Assembly: GCF_900044055.2 (NCBI RefSeq)
Contig: NZ_FCOX02000006.1
Span: 170,361-234,360, forward strand
Origin: Caballeronia calidae
Lineage (GTDB): Bacteria; Pseudomonadota; Gammaproteobacteria; Burkholderiales; Burkholderiaceae
Reading direction: 5' to 3'
Length of the DNA: 64,000 nt
Both the position numbers and the translations under genes were made by a program. Within the stretch, counting starts at the first letter, position 1. Each line of letters starts with the position of its first letter. Shown piece by piece: positions 34,249 through 43,747 of the stretch. Under the pieces are notes generated by a model that searched no databases, was not told where the DNA came from, and worked only from the letters and a program-made list of their open reading frames with translations.

Positions 34249-35391
34249 ATGCGGGTATTCACCACCAGGTTTTTCGCTGGTGCAATCATCGCCGTCTCGG
34301 CGGCAAGCGCGCAGGCCGCGCAGCAATGCGACTGGCCCGCGTACCGTCTCTTCGTGGAGCGCGTCGTGCAGGCCGATGGCCGCGTCATCGACCGTTCGAC
34401 CGACGCGCAGCAGACCACATCGGAAGGCCAGTCCTACGGCATGTTCTTCGCGCTCGTCGCGAACGACCGCGCGACTTTCGATCGTCTGCTCAACTGGACG
34501 CGCAGCAATCTGTCGGCGAATCAGTTCGATGCGAACAGCCTGCGCCTGCCCGCGTGGCAATGGGGCAGGAAGCAGGACGGCTCGTTCGGCGTGATGGATC
34601 CGAACCCGGCATCCGATGCCGATCTGTGGATCGCCTACGACCTGTTCCAGGCCGGCCGGCTGTGGAAGGAGCCGGCGTACACGAAGCTCGCCTACGCGCT
34701 CGCGACGCAGATCGTGAAGCAGGAAATCGTCGACTTACCAGGCCTCGGTCCGATGCTGCTGCCCGGTCCGCAAGGCTTTCGCGCTGGCGACGTGACGCGC
34801 CTGAATCCGAGCTATCTGCCGCTGCCGCTGTTGCGCGGCCTCGCGCATGAAATGCCTGACGGCCCGTGGGCGAAGCTCGCGCAAAACGCCGCGAAGATGG
34901 TCAAAGTCACGTCGCCGCGCGGCTACGCGCCGGACTGGGCGGCTTATCAAAACGGCCAGTTCGCCGTCGATCCGAAGAACGGCGATACCGGCAGCTATGA
35001 CGCGATTCGCGTCTATCTGTGGGCCGGCATGGCGGCGAGCGGCGATCCGCTCGCGCGGCCGTGGCTCGATGCGCTCGGCGGCATGCGCCAGAGCGTGGCG
35101 CAGACGGGCTTTCCGCCTGAGAAAGTCAACGTGACGACCGGCGCGGCGACCGGCGAAGGCCCGCTCTCCTACTGGGGCGCGCTTGCGCCCTACTTCAAGG
35201 CGCTGAACGACGAGCGCGGCCTCGGGCTTGCGCGCACCCATCTCGAAGCGCTGGCCGCGCCGCCGGGCGCGGGCCGCGAGCCGGTCTACTACGACCGCGT
35301 GCTCGGGCTGTTCGGTGGCGGTTTCATCGACGGACGATATCGCTTCGACGAAAACGGCCGTCTCCAGCCGAACTGGAGACGCGCATGCTGA
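34249..35391 (+). CDS. bcsZ: Periplasmic endo-1,4-beta-glucanase BcsZ (GH8)
   Basis: 380 residues with a signal peptide of about 24 residues (cleavage near AQA-AQQ). The glycoside hydrolase 8 fold is shown by the TSEGQSYGMFFALVANDR block, where Glu63 is the expected acid catalyst, and by DPNPASDADLWIAYDLF near residue 116. It trims or releases misfolded glucan in the periplasm, an activity needed for normal cellulose export. The ATG is one base after the bcsB stop and the gene overlaps bcsC by seven bases. Confidence 0.93.
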   Translation: MRVFTTRFFAGAIIAVSAASAQAAQQCDWPAYRLFVERVVQADGRVIDRSTDAQQTTSEGQSYGMFFALVANDRATFDRLLNWTRSNLSANQFDANSLRLPAWQWGRKQDGSFGVMDPNPASDADLWIAYDLFQAGRLWKEPAYTKLAYALATQIVKQEIVDLPGLGPMLLPGPQGFRAGDVTRLNPSYLPLPLLRGLAHEMPDGPWAKLAQNAAKMVKVTSPRGYAPDWAAYQNGQFAVDPKNGDTGSYDAIRVYLWAGMAASGDPLARPWLDALGGMRQSVAQTGFPPEKVNVTTGAATGEGPLSYWGALAPYFKALNDERGLGLARTHLEALAAPPGAGREPVYYDRVLGLFGGGFIDGRYRFDENGRLQPNWRRAC

Positions 35392-38300
35392 TCCGGACCA
35401 GAAAACGCGTGCTCGCGGCGCTGATCTGCGCCACGCCCGTACTGGCCTTCGCGCAGGCCGCCGCCGACCCGCTGACCGTGCTCATCGACCAGGGCAAGTA
35501 CTGGCAGGCGCACAAGCGCGGCGATCTCGCGGAGCAGGCGTGGCAGAAGGTGCTGCGCATCAATCCGAAGCAGCCCGATGCGCTCTTCGGCATGGGCATG
35601 GTGCTCGCCGACCGCAAGGACGGCAGCGGCGCGCAGCAGTATCTCGCGCAGTTGCGTCAGGTCGCGCCGAACTATCCGAACATCGACGAGCTCGGCCGCC
35701 GTCTCGGCGAAACCAGCTCGCGCGACCAGACCGTGAACGACGCGCGCCGGCTCGCGCAGAGCGGACAGAGCGCGTCGGCGGTGCAGGAATACAGGCGCGC
35801 GATCGAAGGCAAGCCGACGACGCCGCAGCTTCAGCTCGAGTACTACCAGGCGCTCGCCGCGACGCCCCAGGGCTGGGACGAAGCGCGCCGCGGCCTCGAG
35901 CAGCTGGCGCGCGAGAATCCCGACGAGCCGCGCTACCAGCTCGCCTATGCGCAACACCTGACCTATCGCGATTCGACGCGGCGCGACGGCATCGCACGGC
36001 TCGCGAAGCTCGCGAACGACAGCGCCGTCGGCGCGGACGCGAAGAAGAGCTGGCGGCAGGCGCTGCTCTGGCTCGGCGCGCGCGCGTCGGATGCGCCGCT
36101 TTATCAGGCGTATCTGCAGGTTTCGCCCGGCGACGCCGCCGTGAAGGCGCGCTTCGATTCGATGGTGCAGCAGGACAAGTCGGCACGCGAGCGCGCAGAG
36201 GCCGATGCCGTCGTCGATACGCGCGGCCGCACGGTCGCGGAAGGCTTCGCCGCGCTCGATCGCGGCGATCTCGTGACGGCGCGCGCGCGCTTTTCATCGG
36301 TGCTCGCGAGCAATCCGAACGACGCCGACGCGCTCGGCGGCATGGGCGTCGCGGCGCTCAAGCAGGAGCGTTTCGCGGAGGCGCGCACGTATCTCGAACG
36401 CGCCTCGCGCGCGGGCAATCCGGCGCGCTGGAAAGACGCCCTCACGAGCGCGACCTACTGGACCTATACGAGCGATGCCATCGGCGCGCGCAGCAACGGC
36501 CAGATCGCGCAGGCGAAGGCGCTGTTCGAGCGCGCGATCGCGATCAATCCCTCCGATGTCACCGCGCAGGTGCTGCTCGGCGAAATGCTGCTCGCGAACG
36601 GCGATCCGCGCGGCGCGGAAGCGGCGTACCGCATGGCGCTGCGCCGTCAGGCCGACAATCCCGACGCGATTCGCGGGCTCGTCGGCGCATTGGCCGCGCA
36701 AGGGCGCGGCGACGAAGCGCTCGAATTCGCCAATCGGCTGAACACGGAGCAGCAGGCGAAAGCGGGCGGCATCAACAAGCTGCGCGGCGAGGCGCAGGCC
36801 GCGCAGGCGCGCGCGGCGGAAGCGCGCGGCGATCTCGGCGCGGCGCGCAGTCTCTTCGAGGACGCGCTGCTCAACAATCCCGACGATCCGTGGCTGCGGC
36901 TCGATCTCGCGCGCATCTACGTGCGTCAGGGCGCGGTCGGCAATGCGCGCAGCATGATGGACGGCCTGCTCGCCACGCATCCCGACATGACCGACGCCCT
37001 CTACGCGAGCGCGCTGCTCTCGGCCGAAACGCAGGACTGGTCGACGGGACTCGCGCAGCTCGAGCGCATTCCCGCCACGCAACGCACGCCCGCGATGACC
37101 GCCTTGCAGCATCGCCTCTGGGTTCATCAGCAGGCCGATCTCGCGACGCGCGCCGCTGCGGCGGGCCAGCGCGAGCAGGCGTTCGCGATCCTGCGCCGCG
37201 CCGAGCCGGTCGCGGCAGGCAATGCCGAACTGATGGGCGCGGTGGCGTCGGCGTATGTGAAGGCGGGCGATCCGGCACGGGCGCTGTCGCTCGTGCGCGG
37301 CGCGATCGCCAGTGCGCCGAACGACACCGGCCTGTTGCTGCAATACGCGGGCATTCTGTCGGCGACGCAGCAGGAAGCCGAGCTCGGCTCCGTGATGCGC
37401 CGCCTGCAGTCGATGCCGCTCACGACGCAGCAGCGCGCCGACTTCAACAATCTGAACGTGGGCATCGTCGTCGCGCGCGCGGATGCCGTGCGCCGGCAGG
37501 GCGATCTCGCCGCCGCGTACGACGTCATCGCGCCGTGGCTCGCCGCGATGCCCGACAACGCCGATCTCCAGGCCGCGCTCGGCCGCATGTACACATCGGC
37601 GGGCGATGACCGCAGCGCGCTTGCCTGCTATCAGAACGCGCTGTCGCGCCGCCCCGACGATGTCGGCTTGCAGACGGCGGCGATGTCGGCCGCGAGCGGC
37701 GTGCACGATTTCAAGCTCGCGCAGACCTACGCGAATCAGGCGTATGCCGCCGCGCCCAACGATCCCGGCGTGCTGGCCGCGATCGGCCGGATGTATCGCG
37801 CGCAAGGCAAGCTCGATCTCGCGGCACAGTTCCTGCAACGCTCGCTCGTCGCGGCCAATACGCCCGCGCCGGCCGCCGCGTCCGGTCAGGCGCGCGGCAA
37901 TGTCCCGCGCGGCTGGGAAAGCGCGATGAGCCGCATCGGCTCGAATCCGCTCCCCGGCACCAATCCGTTCGAAGGCAAGACGGCCGTCGATACGGCGTCG
38001 AATCCGGCGCTCGCATCCGGCGCGTCTTATCGTCAGGCCCTTCCTCAGAGTTACTCGCAGCCCGTGCCGACCTATCTGCCGCCTCCTCAGCCCGCGCCTT
38101 ATACCGCGCCCTATGTCGCGCCCTCGCCGGCACCCGTGCCTCAGGGCGCGCCGCGTCCGGTTTCGAGCGGCGGCTATGGACCCGACGCTTACGGCTCGGG
38201 GCAATCCGGCGCGCCGTTGCAGCCGTATCCGGGGCAGGATGCGGGGGCTTCGGCCGGGTATGCGGTGCAGGCTTATCCGCAGCAGCAGGCTTATCCGCAG

Positions 38301-39953
38301 CAGCAGGCTTATCCGCAGCAGCAGGCTTATCCGCAGCAGCAGCCCTACCCGCAGCAGCAGCCCTACGCCGCGCAAGACCCGTACGCCGCGCCCTGGCCGA
38401 TGTCGCCCGGCGCGCGCGACGCGCAAGCAAACGCCTACGCGCCGCAGCCTGCTGCCGGCGCGACGAAGAAGCAGAAGGCGTCGAACAAGGCGACGGCGGC
38501 GCGTCCCGCCGATCCCTACGCCTACACCGCGCCGCCGCAACCGCAGCCATACGCGCAAGCGCCGTACGGCCAGCAGCCTTATTACGCGCCGCCGCAACCC
38601 TACGCGCCGCAGTACGCGCAGCAGCCCTACATCCCGCAGCCGCCCGCGGGCTACGCGCAGCCCTACTATCCGTCGCAGGCGCAGCCCGCGCAGCGCGCCG
38701 CCACCGCCGCGACAATGAGCGCCGGCGGCGTCCCCGTGCCGGTCGCGAATTCACAGACGGCGGGTGTCGCGGAAGAGCTTGCGCAGATCAATCGCGAGCA
38801 GGCGAGCACGATCTCGGGCGGCCTCATCTTCCGCAGCCGCGACGGCGAGGACGGCCTCTCGAACCTGACCGACATCGAAGCGCCCATCGAAGGCCGCATC
38901 AAGGCGGGCAACGGCCACGTGATCGTGCGCGCGACGCCCGTGACGCTCGACGCCGGCACGGCGAGCAGCGAGCCGAATACGCTCGCGCGCTTCGGCTCGG
39001 GTCTCGGCGCGGTGGCCAATCCGCCGACCAACAACTACGGCTCGCAGACGGCGACGGGCGTCGGCCTCTCCGTCGGCTACGAGAACCGCAACATCAAGGG
39101 CGATATCGGCACGACGCCGCTCGGCTTCCGCGAGACCAACGTCGTCGGCGGCTTGCAGTATCAGAACGCGATCACCGACAAGGTCTCGTACTCGCTCGCG
39201 GTCGCGCGCCGCGCCGTGACCGACAGCCTGCTCTCGTATGCCGGCACGCGCGATCAGGGCGCGGGCCTCGAATGGGGCGGCGTGACATCGACGGGCGCAC
39301 GCGCCGATCTCGGCTGGGACGACGGCACGAGCGGCGTCTACGTGAACGCTGCGTATCAGTTCCTCGACGGCAATCAGGTCGCGACCAACAACGCGGTGAA
39401 GGGCGGCGGCGGCATCTATACGCGCATCATCAAGGACCCGGACCAGACGCTCACCGTCGGCGCGAACACCACGCTGATGCACTACGACAAGAACCTGTCG
39501 TATTTCACGTACGGGCAAGGCGGCTACTTCAGCCCGCAGCAGTACGTGATCCTGAACTTCCCGGTCGAGTACATGGGGCGCACGGGGCTGTTCTCCTACG
39601 ACCTGAAGGGTTCGATCGGCGTGCAGCACTACCGCGAGGACGCGTCGAACTATTTCCCGACGAACGCCACCTACCAGGCGCGGGCCGCGAGCTCCGGCGC
39701 GACGCCCGATGCGGGCGCGGTCTATCCGGGCCAAAGCAAGACGGGCGTGTCGTACTCGCTCAGCGCGACGGGCGAATATCAGCTTGCGCCGCAACTCGCG
39801 TTCGGCGCGACGGCATCGTTCGGCAACGCGTATCAGTATCGCGAGTGGCTCGCCGCCGTGTACGTGCGCTACAGCTTCACGCGACAGGGCGGCGTGCAGC
39901 CGGCCTTCCCGCCGCAGGCGTTCAGCTCGCCGTATCTGTCGCTGTCGAACTGA
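35385..39953 (+). CDS. bcsC: Cellulose export protein BcsC with long Pro/Gln/Tyr-rich linker
   Basis: 1522 residues, much longer than E. coli BcsC (about 1150). A signal peptide (about 1-26) is followed by tandem TPR helices (about 30-860) that scaffold the periplasm, and the C-terminal BcsC beta-barrel domain (about 1120-1522) forms the outer-membrane exit pore. Between them, about residues 870-1110 are low-complexity Pro/Gln/Tyr/Ala-rich, with repeated QAYPQQ units, and are the main source of the extra length. This linker could span or bind peptidoglycan or the glucan itself, but that is inference. It is the last gene of the operon; the start overlaps bcsZ. A stem-loop follows. Confidence 0.93.
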   Translation: MLIRTRKRVLAALICATPVLAFAQAAADPLTVLIDQGKYWQAHKRGDLAEQAWQKVLRINPKQPDALFGMGMVLADRKDGSGAQQYLAQLRQVAPNYPNIDELGRRLGETSSRDQTVNDARRLAQSGQSASAVQEYRRAIEGKPTTPQLQLEYYQALAATPQGWDEARRGLEQLARENPDEPRYQLAYAQHLTYRDSTRRDGIARLAKLANDSAVGADAKKSWRQALLWLGARASDAPLYQAYLQVSPGDAAVKARFDSMVQQDKSARERAEADAVVDTRGRTVAEGFAALDRGDLVTARARFSSVLASNPNDADALGGMGVAALKQERFAEARTYLERASRAGNPARWKDALTSATYWTYTSDAIGARSNGQIAQAKALFERAIAINPSDVTAQVLLGEMLLANGDPRGAEAAYRMALRRQADNPDAIRGLVGALAAQGRGDEALEFANRLNTEQQAKAGGINKLRGEAQAAQARAAEARGDLGAARSLFEDALLNNPDDPWLRLDLARIYVRQGAVGNARSMMDGLLATHPDMTDALYASALLSAETQDWSTGLAQLERIPATQRTPAMTALQHRLWVHQQADLATRAAAAGQREQAFAILRRAEPVAAGNAELMGAVASAYVKAGDPARALSLVRGAIASAPNDTGLLLQYAGILSATQQEAELGSVMRRLQSMPLTTQQRADFNNLNVGIVVARADAVRRQGDLAAAYDVIAPWLAAMPDNADLQAALGRMYTSAGDDRSALACYQNALSRRPDDVGLQTAAMSAASGVHDFKLAQTYANQAYAAAPNDPGVLAAIGRMYRAQGKLDLAAQFLQRSLVAANTPAPAAASGQARGNVPRGWESAMSRIGSNPLPGTNPFEGKTAVDTASNPALASGASYRQALPQSYSQPVPTYLPPPQPAPYTAPYVAPSPAPVPQGAPRPVSSGGYGPDAYGSGQSGAPLQPYPGQDAGASAGYAVQAYPQQQAYPQQQAYPQQQAYPQQQPYPQQQPYAAQDPYAAPWPMSPGARDAQANAYAPQPAAGATKKQKASNKATAARPADPYAYTAPPQPQPYAQAPYGQQPYYAPPQPYAPQYAQQPYIPQPPAGYAQPYYPSQAQPAQRAATAATMSAGGVPVPVANSQTAGVAEELAQINREQASTISGGLIFRSRDGEDGLSNLTDIEAPIEGRIKAGNGHVIVRATPVTLDAGTASSEPNTLARFGSGLGAVANPPTNNYGSQTATGVGLSVGYENRNIKGDIGTTPLGFRETNVVGGLQYQNAITDKVSYSLAVARRAVTDSLLSYAGTRDQGAGLEWGGVTSTGARADLGWDDGTSGVYVNAAYQFLDGNQVATNNAVKGGGGIYTRIIKDPDQTLTVGANTTLMHYDKNLSYFTYGQGGYFSPQQYVILNFPVEYMGRTGLFSYDLKGSIGVQHYREDASNYFPTNATYQARAASSGATPDAGAVYPGQSKTGVSYSLSATGEYQLAPQLAFGATASFGNAYQYREWLAAVYVRYSFTRQGGVQPAFPPQAFSSPYLSLSN
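38271..38360 (+). repeat. 18-bp tandem repeat inside bcsC (QAYPQQ)
   Basis: Five units at 38271, 38289, 38307, 38325 and 38343. The first four are GCTTATCCGCAGCAGCAG and the fifth has CCCTACCC in place of GCTTATCC. The frame is kept, so copy-number change would lengthen or shorten the linker by six residues without breaking the gene. Confidence 0.92.
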
Positions 39954-39972
39954 TGTTCTTGCGCGTGCGCTT

Positions 39973-40008
39973 CGCTTGCGGCTAGGCTTAGGGCCACGGC
40001 CGCAAGCG
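39973..40008 (+). terminator. Hairpin after bcsC
   Basis: Perfect 10-base arms CGCTTGCGGC (39973-39982) and GCCGCAAGCG (39999-40008) around a 16-base loop, 20 bases after the bcsC stop. No T run follows, so termination may be partial or rho-dependent. Confidence 0.5.
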
Positions 40009-40030
40009 GGCACACGGGCAAGATCAGCCG

Positions 40031-40984
40031 ATGAAAACACAAAGCGCGCTCGTCGCGAACAACGACCAATTCCTGCGCGACCTGCAGCTCTTCTGCATCG
40101 TCGCGCGGCGTTCGAGCTTCATCGCGGCCGCGACCGAGACCGGCATCTCGCCGGCGCATGTCAGCAAGCGCATCGCGATGCTGGAGACGAGTCTCGGCGT
40201 GAAGCTCTTCATGCGCACGACGCGCCGCGTGTCCATCACGAGCGACGGCGAAGCGGCCTTCCAGTGGGCGCAGAAGATTCTCGATGACGTGCAAGGCATG
40301 GCCGACGCGTTTTCCGGCCTCGACGATCCGCGCGGGCTGTTGCGCATCGGCACGAGTCTGCGGCTCGGGCGCGAGCATGTGTCGCCCGCGCTCACCTTGC
40401 TGCGGCGGCGTCATCCGGGGCTGGAGATCTGGCTCGAACTGCTCGACCGGCGCGTCGATCTCGTCGGCGAGAACTTCGATATCGACATTCGCGTCGGTGA
40501 AGTGCACGAGCCGCATCTGATCGCGCACAAGATCGTCGAGAGCTTTCGTGTGCTCGCGGCCGCGCCCGCGTATCTCGAACGGCGCGGCGCGCCGAAGACG
40601 CTCGCCGAGCTCTCACAGCACGATTGCCTGCTTTTCCGCGGACGCGATCAGCGCTTCGGCGTCTGGCGGCTCGCCGGGCCAAACGGCGAGGAAAGCGTCA
40701 AGGTGACGGGACCGATCGCGTCGAATCACAGCGACATCGTGCGCCAGTGGGCCGAGGATGGCTTCGGCATCGTGATGGGATCGATCTGGGATGTCGCATC
40801 GAGCCTGCAGAACGGCACGCTCGTGCCCGTGCTGCCCGCCTACCGGCAACGCGCGGACGTGTGGGCGGTGACGTCGGCGCGTTCGTCGCATTCCGCGAAG
40901 ATCCGCGTGTGCATCGATTTCCTGCGCCAGCAATTGACGAGCGGTCCTTATGCGCTCGTCACGTCCGGCGTCGCCGGATTCTGA
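40031..40984 (+). CDS. LysR-family transcriptional regulator
   Basis: 317 residues. The N-terminal winged helix (about 15-75) has LQLFCIVARRSSFIAAATET and the LGVKLFMRTTRRVSIT wing; the effector-binding domain runs from about 100 to 300. It is an orphan: the upstream bcs operon ends just before and no divergent target is present. DNA and effector are unknown. The ATG at 40031 follows the bcsC hairpin. Confidence 0.9.
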   Translation: MKTQSALVANNDQFLRDLQLFCIVARRSSFIAAATETGISPAHVSKRIAMLETSLGVKLFMRTTRRVSITSDGEAAFQWAQKILDDVQGMADAFSGLDDPRGLLRIGTSLRLGREHVSPALTLLRRRHPGLEIWLELLDRRVDLVGENFDIDIRVGEVHEPHLIAHKIVESFRVLAAAPAYLERRGAPKTLAELSQHDCLLFRGRDQRFGVWRLAGPNGEESVKVTGPIASNHSDIVRQWAEDGFGIVMGSIWDVASSLQNGTLVPVLPAYRQRADVWAVTSARSSHSAKIRVCIDFLRQQLTSGPYALVTSGVAGF

Positions 40985-41424
40985 GGGCGGTCGGGCGCGT
41001 CGGCACGGCGCCATAGTGATCCGCCACTTTTTGTCCGCAATGCGCGCCGTCTAGGTCCGCGCGAACGCCGCGACAGCTGAGCTTTTCCTCCGAACCGTTA
41101 TTACGCGGCCCTCAGCGCGCGCCGACCCCAGCGTGCGAACCACACATTTTTTCGTTGCACGGACGTCACGGTCGCCGGCAAAAAGACCCGCATTCTGCAA
41201 TGTTTATTTCCAAATGTTTTTGAGACATGTAATGATACTGATTCGCATTTATAACAATCGCAACGATAGGTCAGTTCAATCAGGCCCGCCGCGACCGGAT
41301 GCGCTAACAGGTTCAAGGCGTCGCCGCCCGCTCCGCTTTGATCGCTGTTCGATCACTTTCGCAGACGAAAACCCGCTTCGCTGCCGATTTGGATATCACT
41401 AACAAGCATCGGGATAAGAACGAC
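40985..41424. other. Intergenic region upstream of the TonB-dependent receptor
   Basis: 440 bases. The part from about 41190 to 41275 is AT-rich and probably contains the receptor promoter. No RNA gene or credible ORF is seen. A Fur-box-like sequence within it is listed separately. Confidence 0.45.
41234..41252. promoter_or_regulatory. Fur-box-like sequence
   Basis: GATACTGATTCGCATTTAT matches the classical 19-base Fur consensus at 12 positions, including the GATxxTGAT and CATT cores. It is in the AT-rich stretch 173 bases upstream of the siderophore-receptor start. A weak match, made more plausible by the iron-uptake genes that follow. Confidence 0.45.
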
Positions 41425-43695
41425 ATGTTGAGGAAAACGCCGCTCGCAGCGGCATTGGTGACTATTGCCGCGGTTCCCATGGCCGCACCGCTCTACGCCC
41501 AAACCGCACCGCAAGCCGCAGCGCAGTCCACGCAAGCCGCATCGCAGAACGCTCCTTCCGCATCTCAAGTCGCGCAAGCGGCGCCTGCCGACGGCACTTC
41601 CGCCGCCACCGCACCCGAAACCGCCGCCCTGCCCGCCGTCAAGGTGACGGGCCAGGCCGACGCGCCGGATTTCCAGCCCGACATGTCGAGCGTCGGCGCC
41701 AAGGTGCCGACCGCGCTGCGCGATATTCCGCAGGCGGTCGTGGTCGTGCCGAAGGCAGTGCTGAATTCGCAGGGCGTGAGCTCCTTCACCGACGCGCTGC
41801 GCAACGTGCCGGGCGTCACGATCGGCGCGGCCGAAGGCGGGCAGATCGGCAACAACATCAACCTGCGCGGCTTCTCGGCGCGCACGGACATTTATCTCGA
41901 CGGTTTCCGCGACCGCGGCCAGTACTATCGCGATACGTTCAATCTCGAATCGATCGACGTGCTCTACGGCCCGTCGTCGCTGTACTTCGGACGCGGTTCG
42001 ACGGGCGGCGTCATCAATCAGGTCAGCAAGCAGCCGAACCTGAAGCCGCGCGCCGATGTCTCGCTGCAGGCGGGCACGCACGACCGCTATCGCACGACGG
42101 TCGATATCAATCAGCCGATGACGGACACCTCCGCGTTCCGCATCAACGCGTTCGGCCAGTCGCTCGGCTCGACGCGCGACGAGATGCACAACAAGGATTA
42201 CGGCATCGCGCCCGAAGTGAAGTTCGGCATCGGCACGCCGACGCAGGTGACGCTGTCCGCGCTGATCCAGCACAACCGCGATCAGCCCGACTACGGCATC
42301 CCGCCGCTGAACGGCCATCCCGCGCCCGTCGACACGAAGACCTTCTACGGCTTCACCGACGACCGCACGATCCAGGACGTGCAAACCGTGAACGCCCGCG
42401 TGGAGCATCGCTTCAACGACATGTTCACGCTGCGCAACCAGACGCAGTTCAGCCACTACAGCACCGAGGCGCGCGCGACCAACCCGGCGGCCGTATTGAC
42501 GGGACCGCTCGGCACGTCGCCCGCGCTCTCGAACGGCAACTACACGACGCTGCCGCTCACGTCGCTCTATGTGCGGCTGCAAGGCAAGGACCGCAACATC
42601 AACGATCACTCGGTCTACAACACGACCGACTTCCAGGGCAAGTTCGCGACCGGCCTCCTGAAGCACGACATGCTCTTCGGTGTCGATCTGAGCCACGAGA
42701 CGTACAGCAACCAGACCTTCACCGCGACCACGCCGGGCCTGCCGTCGAACACGCTCGCGATCGTGCCGCTCGTCAATCCGCCTTACGTGCCGCGCCCGTC
42801 GAACTATCGCGAAGTGGCGACCAATCTCGCGGAATCGAGCGCGAACGGCATCGGCATCTATTTGAACGATACGATCTCGATCGGCGAACACTGGAAGTGG
42901 ATCGGCGGCGTGCGCTGGGACCGCTACGAGGCGTCGATCCACAACTCGATCAACGCGCCCGGCTACGCGACGCAGACGAACTACTTCACGAGCGTGCGCA
43001 CCGGCGTCGTGTGGCAGCCGACCGACTGGCAGTCGTACTACGTGTCGTACGGCACGTCGTTCAATCCGTCGCTCGAAGCGCTCACGCTCACCAACGGCCA
43101 GCAGAACACGCCGCCCGAGCATAACCGCTCGTACGAGATCGGCTCGAAGTGGGATCTGCTGAACGGCGGGCTGTCGGTGACGCAGTCGCTCTTCAACATC
43201 GACAAGACCAACGCGCGCACGCAGACATCGACGGGCGAATACACGCTCGACGGCGACGTGCGCGTGCGCGGCTATCAGCTGGGCGTCGCGGGCCACATCA
43301 CACGGCAATGGCAGATCTTCGGCGGCTACACGTACATGGACGGCACGGTGCAGAAGGCGTTCGACGGCACCACCGGCAACCAGCTCGCGAACACGCCGCA
43401 TAACATGCTCACGCTGTGGACGACCTACGACTTCACGCCGGCGTGGCAGATCGGCGGCGGGCCGACGTATGTGTCGTCGCGCTATGCGGCGAACAACAAT
43501 CTGGTGGAAGTGGGCGGCTACGTGCGCTGGGACGTGATGGCCGCGTATCATCAGAAGCGCTACGATATCCAGCTCAACGTGCTGAACATGACCGACAAGA
43601 AGTATTACGACGCACTGATTCCGTCGGATGGCGGGCGCGCGGTGCCGGGCCTCGGCCGCACGTTCCTCGCGACGTTGAACTACCGCTTCCGTTGA
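41425..43695 (+). CDS. TonB-dependent siderophore receptor
   Basis: 756 residues with a signal peptide of about 26 residues (PLYAQ). An Ala/Gln/Pro-rich stretch to about residue 70 is followed by the plug domain (about 85-205, with DALRNVPGVTIG and NNINLRGFSARTDIYLDGFRD) and a 22-strand beta-barrel ending in the aromatic residue typical of outer-membrane proteins (NYRFR). The closest functional type is a catecholate receptor such as Fiu. It imports ferric siderophores using TonB energy. It is followed by piuC, a common iron-regulated pairing. Confidence 0.9.
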   Translation: MLRKTPLAAALVTIAAVPMAAPLYAQTAPQAAAQSTQAASQNAPSASQVAQAAPADGTSAATAPETAALPAVKVTGQADAPDFQPDMSSVGAKVPTALRDIPQAVVVVPKAVLNSQGVSSFTDALRNVPGVTIGAAEGGQIGNNINLRGFSARTDIYLDGFRDRGQYYRDTFNLESIDVLYGPSSLYFGRGSTGGVINQVSKQPNLKPRADVSLQAGTHDRYRTTVDINQPMTDTSAFRINAFGQSLGSTRDEMHNKDYGIAPEVKFGIGTPTQVTLSALIQHNRDQPDYGIPPLNGHPAPVDTKTFYGFTDDRTIQDVQTVNARVEHRFNDMFTLRNQTQFSHYSTEARATNPAAVLTGPLGTSPALSNGNYTTLPLTSLYVRLQGKDRNINDHSVYNTTDFQGKFATGLLKHDMLFGVDLSHETYSNQTFTATTPGLPSNTLAIVPLVNPPYVPRPSNYREVATNLAESSANGIGIYLNDTISIGEHWKWIGGVRWDRYEASIHNSINAPGYATQTNYFTSVRTGVVWQPTDWQSYYVSYGTSFNPSLEALTLTNGQQNTPPEHNRSYEIGSKWDLLNGGLSVTQSLFNIDKTNARTQTSTGEYTLDGDVRVRGYQLGVAGHITRQWQIFGGYTYMDGTVQKAFDGTTGNQLANTPHNMLTLWTTYDFTPAWQIGGGPTYVSSRYAANNNLVEVGGYVRWDVMAAYHQKRYDIQLNVLNMTDKKYYDALIPSDGGRAVPGLGRTFLATLNYRFR

Positions 43696-43705
43696 TGTGA
43701 AATGA

Positions 43706-43732
43706 GCGCGCGCCGCGATACATGGCGCGCGC
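43706..43732 (+). other. Intercistronic stem-loop between receptor and piuC
   Basis: Arms GCGCGCGCC (43706-43714) and GGCGCGCGC (43724-43732) with a nine-base loop. There is no T run. It may reduce read-through so that piuC is made at a lower level than the receptor. Confidence 0.45.
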
Positions 43733-43747
43733 CCGAAGGCCATAACA

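Noticed and set aside
31485..34418. 977-codon leftward ORF opposite bcsB
   Set aside because: Antisense shadow of bcsB with no ribosome site or domain.
38271..38360. Possible CRISPR-like array
   Set aside because: Units are directly adjacent 18-mers without spacers and encode an in-frame protein repeat inside bcsC.
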